From Oopsacas minuta (Eukaryota; Porifera; Hexactinellida; Lyssacinosida; Leucopsacidae): a stretch of DNA of 64,000 nt. A model generated the notes under the pieces. That model did not search any database, was not told where the DNA came from, and saw only the letters and a program-made list of their open reading frames with translations. The stretch lies in assembly GCA_024704765.1 (NCBI GenBank), contig JAKMXF010000111.1:248001-312000 (forward strand), written 5' to 3'. Shown here piece after piece: positions 10,180 through 21,131 of this stretch. The translations under genes were made by a program, and so were the position numbers. Position 1 is the first letter of the stretch; every line of letters starts with the position of its first letter.

Positions 10180-12670
10180 TTCTCAGTTTTGCTATTCTAT
10201 CAATCATGTGCTTATTTATACTTCTCAAACCGAGAAGATTCGACGTGTATTTCCAGTGAAATTCGTCTTGGGGATCCTGTGATAAATGCTCCACCTGGTT
10301 GGGTTGTAAGGAATATCACTCTTAATCTCTTCAATGATTCTCAATGTTAATATTGGATTGTATTAATATTAGTCATAGAGAAATGTTTTCTTTGTCCGCA
10401 ATTTCCAAAAAACTTTCCAAAATCTTTCACTTTCAATATCAATAGTACATAACATAATTCTATTCAATACTGGTAATTATCGTGAGCCATGGTCATGCGT
10501 GAACATATTTCAATCAGGGGACGTAACTATATTCCAGGACGAATAATAAATGAATTATATTTCCCTCAGTACAAAAATAGTGATGAGTCGACGGGCTGAG
10601 CATGCGAGGAGGTAGCACTGAATTGTCGATACAGTTGAAAACGTTTTTCTCTTAAGTCAACACCCGTAATTCAGAGCTCAAGAGACCGCGAAATTATTTC
10701 CATATAATTCATGTAATTTGTTATCTAACTTACCTCTGATCGTTTGGGACCATATTTTACAATTTCAGACTTCGACGTAAGCGGGCATCACGATATATCC
10801 GTGTTCGATATAACTGGTGTTGACTGTAACATTCAATGTGAGCTTTCCTTACGGTCTAAATTAAGTAAAGGCATATTTTCGCATGACATTCTTGTAAGGA
10901 AAATTATATTTCTCGCCAGATGTTGCATCAGTGTCTATTAAATGGCTATTAGAGTTGTCTGGACAGATTTCCAATTGATTAATATAACACGGGTCGACAA
11001 ATGGATAGTTATTCAATAAATTATGCTACAGCCAGTGGCGGACATAAGGGAGGGAGGCAAACGGAGCATTTACCCTGATTCGAATTTCCTGGCCCTGAGT
11101 CTGCAGTGCGTTGAACCACCATTTTTTATTACAGAATAAGATTTTCCCCAGGTTTGAAAGCTCTGGCCCCGAGTTCGCAAGCTTCTGGGACCCCCCCTGA
11201 TTCCGACTATTCGTCCATAAGACAAATATCCGATATTCCTCATAATAGGATAGTTCCTAGTGTTCATGGTTTATCTCAAAAGTTCATGAAAAATGCTTAA
11301 ATCACGAAACATAGTAATCTAATATCTTAATCAAAGTAATAAAATTTGATTACTGATAAGACATGTTCTGCAAATTCACTGATGCAACCTGCTTGATTAT
11401 GACTTCTAATAGATTATCTTACAAAATCTCACAGTTCATTATTTACCAACAATATGTCATCAGAAGCTCAATAGTTTTGTTAACTAAGCGTTCTCCCTCA
11501 TTGTTTAGGTCTTGTGTACAGACTAATTATAAATAACATGTTTCAAATTGCTTTGGCGTCTGTAAATGTCTTATTTCAAAATTGTGGGCTCTATCCTACT
11601 AATTATATGAATTTGGGTGAAACCAAATCCGGGATGGAGTATTACACCATTTTCAAATAAAACAAACCATTCGATAACCATCAGATTACTGCACTCTTGT
11701 GGAGTTGGATCTAAGTTGGAAGATTACCAAGAGTTATATTTATGGCATACTATGTCTATATTCATAAATCTGATGCAAAATATATCTTTAAACTCAAATT
11801 ATAGTGTTCTTGGTTTATCTCATACGCAAGCGCTATTTTGTGACCATAGGCCAGCATGCAGCACAAGCGAATATTTAGCGATCGTGCCGATTCCCTAAGT
11901 TATTTGTTCCGAGTTTTCCATTAATTGATCTGTAATAATTTGCATTACAATTTTCTCACAGAATTACAGTTCGACAACTTATGATAATTTTACTTACGTA
12001 ATATTACATAGATGTCTGCAATTGTCCACAATTAAAGAAGACTACACATTACGACATTACTTAATTATCACTATTAGTGATTTATGTTAGCTAGATGAGG
12101 AAATGCCCTGTAAGCTTGTAGATTTATAAGAAAGATTCAATATCATTAGAATGACTTTAAGTACCTTCTATTGCGAAGGCTATAGTATATTGTTCAAGAA
12201 AATACTATGATAGGCCATTAATCGATTACCAAATGAATCATCGTGATCACGATCGATCATAAAATTAGCGATTTACGATCTTTTTCTGATCACTGAAATT
12301 TATACCACCTCCTAGTGGGAGATACCTATCATGTATGTACGTCCGTGTGGAAATCTACCAGTCCGAATGCCATGATAATTAGTATATGCATTTTGGGGTC
12401 TAGATTCCCAAATTTTATCTGCACCACGATCGAAAATATTATTGAAAATATAGTGGTCTATAATACCATAATGTTATACATAAAGATATGTTATAAATTG
12501 AATGCATTTGCCAGTTTACTAATTTATCATGTAAATTCCCCACATGGCAACAATAAGCTAAAAATTTTGCAGATGCATTATTAATTAATTCACGGCTGGC
12601 AAAGTGCTGTAAGAAATCATTCATTGCAAATTCCATCTCGTAAGCCAAAGTTATCTTTTGATTTAAGAAT
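10180..12670. other. Gene-poor stretch; weak exon-like pieces only
   Basis: No convincing gene. Two plus-strand frames have somewhat protein-like sequence: 10168-10350 (contains APPGWVVRNITLNLF) and 11617-11898 (contains PNPGWSITPFSNKTNHSITI). They share a P-x-P-G-W...ITL pattern and could be exons of an unknown gene, but no splice sites link them. A 14-bp palindrome (ATCGTGATCACGAT) lies at 12240-12253. Confidence 0.35.
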
Positions 12671-12857
12671 AAGTGGGCCGTTACTGGAAGTTAGTGCAAT
12701 ACCAGTGCAACCCGTAGGAAGGTTTGAGCAAGCTCAAATTGCCTTCCCGTGGAAAAAAAATATTGTAATAGTTGCCCCCAAGTAGAGGGCTATCAGCTAT
12801 TACACTGATAAGAACAGTATTTTTCACTTGATCTTAGCCAAAAGGCCGAGAAGCGAT
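12671..12857 (-). ncRNA. U2 spliceosomal snRNA with aberrant branch-point site
   Basis: The minus strand begins ATCGCTTCTCGGCCTTTTGG at 12857 and continues with the invariant U2 5' region (stem I and the U6-pairing segment). Stem IIa is intact, the IIc partners TGTAATAG and CTATTACA are perfect complements, stem IIb forms GCCCTC/GGGGGC, and a U-rich Sm-like site (ATATTTTTTTTCC) follows. Stem III pairs GGAAGG with CCTTCC and TTTGAG with CTCAAA, and stem IV pairs ACTGG with CCAGT. Length is about 187 nt, normal for U2. However, the branch-point recognition sequence, normally GTAGTA after AAGTG, reads AAAAATA. U2 pairs with intron branch points through that site, so this copy is either a variant or a recently disabled gene. 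No clear promoter element was identified upstream. Confidence 0.9.
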
Positions 12858-13260
12858 AAATTTAAAAAATTTTACTAAACTTATTAGTTTGATTTTAATC
12901 AATGATAATTTGGTTTGATAATAAAATTTGAATTATTATGATTGAGTCTATAATTAGAAATAGACGTAATTGATTACAGGTACAATTGTCGAGGTTAAAA
13001 TATGCTTTTGCTAATGTAACTTTATCTTTTACTATGGAATGTATATGGCCAAATATTTCAGGTAGAGGATCGTCGAGCCGTAGTAAGGGAGGTATGAGCG
13101 AATACCTGAAGCAGATAATTTACTTTTCGTCTTTTATATTGGAGGAAGTTAATGATTGATATGATTGTCTTGTGAAGTTAACTTCCGCATTTAACTTCCT
13201 TCAGGAAACTGGACTAAATACAAATGTGTTTTAACTACTTTCTATCAGTGACTAGTATTG

Positions 13261-13279
13261 CTGTCTCTTATACACATCT
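13261..13279 (+). other. Exact Tn5/Nextera mosaic end (likely library artefact)
   Basis: CTGTCTCTTATACACATCT is identical to the 19-bp Tn5 mosaic end used in transposase-based sequencing libraries. A chance exact match of 19 bp in 64 kb is vanishingly unlikely. It most likely marks adapter sequence left in the assembly and a possible false join at this point. The sequence after it (CAGGGAAATA) is not the usual adapter continuation beyond the first base. Confidence 0.9.
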
Positions 13280-14129
13280 CAGGGAAATATTATATATATT
13301 CCATCTTTTAATTCGAGATCTGAACGAGTTTTTTGCTAGATATTCCTTATACTTTTGATTTCTATAAGATTTAGTGTTGTTACATTTATTAATATACTTT
13401 CGTTCATAAAGTTATTGTAGTGATCAGACTCTAGTTGAAATCTGTCGTCTTGACCCTTTTACGTATAACTTTTCATTTCCTCTCCAGGTGATCCTATATT
13501 GTTTCGAACATAATTTGATTTCAGCGTTCAAAAAGCGTATCTTAACTGTATCTTATTATGTATGAATGAAGATTTTTATGTATTATACTCGTAATGACTG
13601 GCTTGAAATTGAAAGTTGCAGAAATTCCATTGAATCTTTTCGTGTTTATTCGGGCTTTAACTGACTATGTATATTGTACTTGTCTTATTTCCACAAGAGT
13701 AGTTATAAATAATATACTTGTTTACCATCCCAGGATGTCTCAAATTATGTCTCCCACGCTTGAGAAATTATTTCTTATGTAATACGTAATATGAATATGT
13801 GCAAACAGTGTAATTAATTGATACAGCAATATACACATAAACTAATGATATGCGAAATTATTTATACCAGAGATCCAGTGGTCTGGGATGGATCGCTGTC
13901 CAGACCGGACCGGACCGATTGGTTCAGGTGGGTACGGTCCGCTTTTTCTCAAGTGCTGTCTGGGCCAAATTAAAACAGAGCCATTATACAAATGTATAGT
14001 CGCATACTTTCCAACTGTCTCTGTTACACAATCTTTTGAAAGTGTTCTAAAATTTTCAAAAAATACCCAATTGTATCTAATCATATTTGCGGACTAATCC
14101 ATGATGATATTTCCGCATGTTGACAGCCT

Positions 14130-14173
14130 TTTATTCGTTTGTACAACTTTCGAAAGTTGTACAAACGAATAAA
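14130..14173. repeat. 44-bp perfect palindrome
   Basis: The sequence is self-complementary over 44 bp with no spacer and is centred on TTTCGAAA. One half (TTCGAAAGTTGTACAAACGA) is also present, alone, at about 47668-47687. This suggests the half is a transposon end and the palindrome is two ends joined head to head. Confidence 0.85.
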
Positions 14174-15858
14174 GCGATAACTGTATTATTTCGTCTATAT
14201 TTTACCATTCCCCCGCCCCAACTGGAGAGATTTGCATTAGATAATCATTACAAAATTGGAACATGTACATTCAGGAAAATGCCAAATGGGCATCGTCACA
14301 CCATTTTCATCAAAATATTAAATATGAATATGCTCATCAAGCAGCAACCAATTTTTCTCGTAACATATATAATTTTACGCAGAATAACGATGATGTGAAA
14401 CTCTAAATTGTTTGCAATCAAATAGAAGCTCGCTCCCTTAATGCCCTGTATATTACAATTTACAAGCCATATAACTGATTAGAAATTCTAATAGCTTGGC
14501 ATATAACTTCAACTTGTCTCCGTTGATAGTACGACATATAATAAAGGTAGCTTAAATTAGAAAGGATCAGTAAAAACGCTGAATATAGACTTTTGCACTA
14601 CCAAAATCATTCCATTAATCTTAACAGCTATTAGATAATTAATAGAGTTAGTGATGACGTAATTAGAATTGCATCATATGATTTTACACATAAAAATGCT
14701 TTTCGATTTGACAACATCCATTAAGTATTAGTGATGGATTGTCCAAGGTAAGAGCAGATGGCCTAAATCAGAAACGCCCTGATATTATTATGCAATACGT
14801 AGTTATATATTATATTATATGATTCATATGTTAGATATCTGTTTAAGACATAATTTTCCCCAGCAGACCTCTTATTTTATTCTTGTAATTTATCAGATAA
14901 GATGTATCTCTGTTAATACATTGTTTTACGAGTTGGTACGTCTTATCCGCTTTCTACTGTAGCTTATATAGAATTTATTCTCCCATGATCGCATTAATTA
15001 AGGTACAATTCACAGTAGGCCAGTTGCTGAGGTATCTTAGGTATAATTAGAAGATATTTATATTTGGCATTCTTAGTTGGTATAATTTTACCGAATCAAA
15101 ATGACAAATTTGTACAAGGAGGAATTATTAGGTATTATTAAGGTATATTGTGGTATACCGAAACCATATTAATTTGGTATAATTAATATACCTAAATATG
15201 CCAAATCTATACACACTATACAATTGTGGTTGTCAAACAGCAAGTCGTCTAGAATGATTGCTAGATAGATATTCAGCTTATTATTGAAATATTCAAACGT
15301 TTCTTCTCACAATCTACAATATGTAGATATAACTGAGTAGTGCCTTCAACAGGGGAAATCGCGTAGCTGAAAGCTTGTAGAAGAGATTAAAATTAATCAA
15401 ATGAATTTTTCTGATATATAATCAGCATCATGTAATTTGGAGGTTAATCGTGTGATCTACTACTTTCATGAAATTGTGTGGTCATTAGATTTTGTCTAAA
15501 TTCGATTGAGCTGAGAGACAAGATCTAATCGCACCGGCCTGATCACAGGGCCAAATTTGCTGGAGTTAAATCCACTTTTCATCTGTGGTCCATGGTCCCT
15601 AGACACCCGAAAGTATCCTTTTAATATGCTTATAATGAAACCAAGCCGAACTTCTTCTATAAAATTTGTATGTTATTCATGATGCATTTTATATATTGAG
15701 ATATTATTGAATCCAGGCCCCATAAACACTCCAACATTTAATGTTTTCCCACAAAACCTCCCACCAACTTTGTTGAAAACTAGAATCGTATAATTTTTTT
15801 ATCGTAATATACATTTTTCCAATATGAAAATGTGCTAATAATACTCTATATGTTGCAG

Positions 15859-16245
15859 TTAATTCGTAGATCTTTGTTGTATTTTTGTTTTTTGTGATAT
15901 TTGTAGTAGTCTTGCTTGATACTTCTCTCTTGCTTTGAAAGTCTTATCGTTTTCAACTGCCATTGCTTTGGAAACTTTCCGTAAATACGCAGCGAAATGA
16001 TCTCCAAGGAAATATTTTAAATGTTCGATTTGATTGAGTGAAACGATCGGATGCTTCAGATTTATTTGCACTAAATCAAGGATCTTTTTAGAGTGCTTTA
16101 TTTCCGGATTTTCCTCCAATTTCTGCTCCCAGCCTTTTACAAGGTAAGGCACAATCCTACTCAAATTCACTATGCGTTTTTTATTACTTCTTCTTGCGAA
16201 ATTCGGTTTTAAGATTCGAATCTTTTCCGATTGTATTCCAGACAT
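15859..16245 (-). CDS. MUS81 N-terminal-domain-like protein (stand-alone)
   Basis: An intronless frame of 128 residues from the ATG at 16245. A basic N-terminus (KPNFARRSNKKR) is followed by a helical region in which LVKGWEQKLEE, LKHPIVSLNQIEHLKYF and LGDHFAAYL follow the pattern of the MUS81 N-terminal helix-hairpin-helix domain (x-W-L-x-E-W, K-A-L-x-S-L-x-x-Y-P, then E-x-x-x-L-x-x-F-G-D-x-x-x-x-x-L). In MUS81 this domain precedes an ERCC4-type nuclease and binds SLX4 and DNA. No nuclease domain was found downstream on this strand. It could be the first exon of a gene with distant exons, a partial duplicate, or a separate small protein. The match is by pattern, not by search. Confidence 0.45.
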   Translation of the reverse strand: MSGIQSEKIRILKPNFARRSNKKRIVNLSRIVPYLVKGWEQKLEENPEIKHSKKILDLVQINLKHPIVSLNQIEHLKYFLGDHFAAYLRKVSKAMAVENDKTFKAREKYQARLLQISQKTKIQQRSTN

Positions 16246-18609
16246 CTTAATAACCAAAATTGTAATGTTTCACTTGATTGTAAACTTAGAATTTCTCAAC
16301 TCTAACTTGTATATATACTCTTACAAATATACTAGTGAAGAACAAATCTGTAGTATAGTAGAATATCATATAAGATTTCTAATATTCTCTCATTCCAAGG
16401 TAATATTGCATAATACTACCTAGTGTGGACTTTACACAATAATTATTAGCAATTAATTTGACTAATAATATGTTTTGTATGGAATATTCATCTGAAACTG
16501 TTTTCAATATTGGATATTATTCTGTGGTGTGGACATATATTACAGACCTCTCGTTTTTGGTAAAATTTTAATTGTCCATTTAATTACCAATCACTTCATT
16601 AAAATGGAATGCGATGTTTATTCATTTTGAATGTAGCCATGATTTTTAAATATTGCTTAAATCATTTGATGCGATTTGTGGACGGTATTTCTTTTAATTT
16701 CTATTGTTCAAGTAATTAGAAATTTGAACTTTTACCATTAACACAGAATAGTAAACTGATACTTCCATTTGTATCTAGTTCTCGATAGACAAATTATTCA
16801 AGATCTGACGTGCCTTTTGATTTGTTGTATACATAATAGCATCTTGAATGTTTATAGCGCAAAATTTCATTGAGCTTCTCAAAAGCCATTTACCTAAAAT
16901 TGTATACTCATTACTTTCACACTCCAGGGATATGCATCTAGCCTTGTGTATTATGATTTTGGAGTTTTGGTCATTAGCTAATTATCATAAGCCTTGTAGG
17001 TGTACCGCTTGATCGGGGACCATGAGAAGAATTTGTCTGACTCACAGCCCTCCCATAATATGTCTAACCAGCGGTTTGTTACCTGAAACTGAAATCTGAG
17101 GGGTAGACATTACTATAGTAGACTATGAATTTATGATGATTCTATTATGATTCTGCATCTCTCAAATTCCAAATTGATTAATTATTTGTAAGCGCCTAAG
17201 ACTGTCAACTACTTTGCTAGTATAATGCTTGTTTTGCCGACTGATTCTTCCGAGGAAAAAATCTCTACCTTGTATATATGACGATGTCATAGCAAGCAGA
17301 TTTCAAATGCTTGGTCCAGTTGAAACCTTGCTGTGCTGTCTCCTATGGCCATGTATGGATGGTTATTTTCTTCAATTGGGTGATATTTTCAAGTTCATTT
17401 GACGCTGATTGATTCTCCAGGTTCGCTAAACACAGAGTAAATAGATGATCCATGCCACCAACTTAACATTATTTAATTACCTTAGCCTCTCAATTTTATC
17501 GTATTCTATGCCAAAATTATTGCTAGATAGACATATATCAGATGATGTAAGGAAATTATCTTACTTCGCACCTGAACACAGAATAAAAATTACTAATTAA
17601 TCAAATTTGGTAATTATACTTCCTAAAATCATACACATAGATTGTAGAATTACCAGTCAAACATTAGTTATCCAAAATCTTCATTTGTAATCAATTCTTC
17701 CTTATTTAGTGCATTTGTAATAACTAAGAAATCATAGAATTAGGCAAAATTTATTTTTGTGATACATACACAGATTATTTGTAATCTTATGATGTGATTT
17801 AATTAGAAACTCATTCGTTGGATTTAATAATTTTCTGGAATATTTGATGTTTTTACTTGTGTAGCTATTTCTACTTGATTATACTTGAATTTACTTCCTC
17901 GTTGATAGAGGCCATTCTCTAAATTTATACGAGCGAATCCATACACATTCAATTCCCATTATATCGAGCACGGATATATCAAAATTGTACAAATATGGTC
18001 CCAAACCGTCAAAGTAACATAATTACTGTTATCGGACTCCGCTTATATGAATTTAATTATCGCGGGAGTTGACTATATGCCAACCTGACGTCTCACCAAT
18101 CTGTGATGAATCTGTGAGACATTGAAAATCGTGATACAACGTTTAAAACAGCTCTTTCGCGATAGGTTGAGAATGGTTAAAATTTGTGGAACTTATCCAT
18201 GAGTAATTGCATTGTTTCTCTCAGGCCAGAAGTTTAGATAATATTGATAACGCTGTATTAAATCAAGAGAAATCTTACTGAAAGCAGATTCCACACTAAG
18301 ATTTCTGATATTGTAGACATTCAAAACGTTATAATTGTGTAATTCACAGTTACTTGCTTATGGTTTTAATAATTTGTGCCGAAGGTAAGTTTCAGGCAAA
18401 TTAGCTTAAATTCTGACTGAAACACTTTTCAAATAGTTTTCTTGTTTTGTGAAAAAGATCTTTTACGTTAATTTGGACTTGAGCACTTTTATTTATTGGT
18501 AAATAGATTTAAGCTTTTTACAAATATCCTTGACTCATATCATAAGGTAGTGTGCAATTCGCCTACTCAGTGATATACGATTTAACATATGGAATGTTGT
18601 ATATTCGAA

Positions 18610-18685
18610 TGTGTTAGTTGTTAGCAGATGTGTTGTTGTTAGCAGATGTGTTAGTTGTTGCCAGATGTGTTAGTTGTTAGCAAAT
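18610..18685. repeat. Tandem repeat, about 20-21 bp, four copies
   Basis: Four successive variants of TGTGTTAGTTGTTAGCAGA, with small changes (GTTGTTG, GCCAGA, GCAAA). A minisatellite with no visible coding role. Confidence 0.8.
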
Positions 18686-20637
18686 GGCCACTCTTAATAT
18701 TTTGGAAAATCACTTCCAGAAGTATATTGTACTTTAGGGGTGTATGCATCACAATATTCAAAGATATCAAATATATCACTTTATCCAATTTCTACTGTGA
18801 TAAAAATCTCAACTTCCAAGGACTCAGTTCCTTACTATTGAATTACAAATGTCACATTGATTATCTATAATGAATTTCCTACCTCTATGCATCATAGTTA
18901 TGCATTTCTACTAGATATTACAGTATGTGAATACTGATAAGTTTCCAGAAATTTAGTATTTTGTCAATAGTAATGCTACATAGCTCTCAAGTAGGAAATA
19001 TTTTGTTTCACTATTGTTTTACATTTAATGTAGGTTACGAATAATAATTACACATTAACTTTTGATTATTCATTAGAGATTGAGTAATTTGAGCTATAAC
19101 TATGGTAGTTAATAAAAACAGTGGTGTAGTGTAGCTATAGAATGTCAGGAACAAGTTATGCTTGTGATTTTGTGGGCATATACTTCCATTCTCTATGTCT
19201 ATCGGTATGAAGGCCCCGTATTGAATTATTGTGTGTAAATATGCTCGTATATAGGCCATTTTATTATAGGGAATAGATCAATTACCCTAATAACCCGAAG
19301 TGCTTGTAAGACTCAAGCTAATCTGTCCCTGCATAGCACCACATGTTAATTTACGGTGAATTTTCTTACTCCCATTTTCTAACTATTTGTTTTTCTTACT
19401 GTTTGTAATGTAAGAAATTCTGATTTACACTGCCCGCCATCTGTTTTGCTTACTATTATTTATTACTTTTGCCTTACAATGTTTTTTTCTTACTTATTAG
19501 AAATTAATTCTGAGAAGTAAAAACTGAAATAATAATTCATGAAGTGATGATGTGGATAAATGGTTGTATTTATCTATTTCGTATTCGCTAATCCACATAA
19601 TCCACAAAGTTTATCTTCTAAATGTACCAATATTATTTACTGATTTGGTCTATACCTTTAGATGAAAGGTTGATTTGGACAAAACACGAATTATTCATCT
19701 CTCTCTATTTATTGCAACAATGAGTTGTCTCTAGATCTTGTCTTATAATCATAGATAACACACAACCAACGGCGACATAATGGGAAAAATGGAGATGAAC
19801 TCGTATGTAAATACAATGAACATTACATGAACTATTAAAGCAGTGTTTCCCAACCTTTTTGCGCCGTGGACCCTGGGCGGCTGGTCGTAAATCTTTCTCC
19901 GATATGCACATGATCCCTTCCCTGCCAGTCACAGATTACTACTTTTAGTGGACCCCCCATCGACGATGGAGAGCAGTTTGGGAAACGAATACTCAAAGAG
20001 TTGTCGGACATACAGCAGAGATTCCAGTGGTTTGAGTATAAAGCTCATCATGCTTGAACCTTCACACTTCATTCGATTTTCATTGACAAAGCAAACCAAA
20101 GCTGGATTCGGCCAACTGAATAGTGTCGTTTCCACCTATTTATTCATTGTTCCTAGGGTTTTGAAAAGTACAAATGATATAAACACTAATTCTGTAAGGT
20201 AAAGATGCGATGTTATATATTAGGATTGCATTCTCAAATATCAATCCTTTGTCAGGTACAATATCATCACTATTGCGTATATTATAGCAATAGCTATGGA
20301 TTGATATTTTCAATTTTAGTCACAGAACATCATTGGTTGAATAGAAGACTAATTTCGGCAGTAACCGGTTAATCATATTTATGGAACCATATCCTTAATT
20401 CGGTTCTTTAAAACGAAAAGATTATACCAAACCTAGAAAGTTCATTCACCAAGTTCATGCCACAAATCAAAGGTCATGAATATGCATCTATAAATTTTGT
20501 GCACTATCTGACAACTCTGCCACATGCAACCTGGTAACAATGTGTGAGCATGAGAAAATGATAGCATTTGTTGGTTGGATGATAAAATAGCAAATATTTT
20601 CTAATGTTATCAACATATGGTTGTGGAACAATTCAAA

Positions 20638-20640
<3 letters not shown>

Positions 20641-20694
<54 letters not shown>
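20641..20694. repeat. (GT)27 microsatellite
   Basis: An uninterrupted dinucleotide run of 54 bp. Confidence 0.97.
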
Positions 20695-20697
<3 letters not shown>

Positions 20698-20883
20698 TAG
20701 GTGGATATTTATGATATCTCATACATTTAATTTCATATATTGTTTAATTACTAATATATTTTGTGATTGTGATAATCACCCTCAATAGTCAATACCCATA
20801 CACTTTGTCCAGAATTCTTCCTTTGTTGGAAACGGTGCATTTGTATCAACTTTAATGTCCGCTCAAACTGTAAGAATGAGATA

Positions 20884-21131
20884 CACTGCCTGGCCAAAAG
20901 TATTGGAACACTGTTTACAACTTGTGCACAAGTGGCATTAGATGAGAATATGTTGAAAGATTCTATGGATATTGCAGAAAGTAGAACAATAGCTTGTTAT
21001 CATTCGTTTTACGATATATTTATGTTCAACATTTTTTGTAATCATCTTTAGCTTATACAACTATGGTAGAATACCCTTTGTTTCAGGTATTAATTGTGGC
21101 AGGGTGTTCCAATACTTTTGACCAGGCAGTG
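20884..21131. mobile_element. Tc1/mariner-type MITE with TA target duplication
   Basis: Terminal inverted repeats of 28 bp with one mismatch begin CACTGCCTGGCCAAAAGT on the left and are mirrored on the right. TA lies directly outside both ends (20882-20883 and 21132-21133), the hallmark of Tc1/mariner insertion. The element is 248 bp and has no transposase. Confidence 0.9.

Larger units (their letters stand above)
12858..15858. other. Gene-poor spacer
   Basis: No coding gene seen. It contains the Tn5 mosaic-end sequence at 13261-13279 and the 44-bp palindrome at 14130-14173. Short open frames around 13594-14398 lack protein character, and one of them simply reads through the palindrome. Confidence 0.5.
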
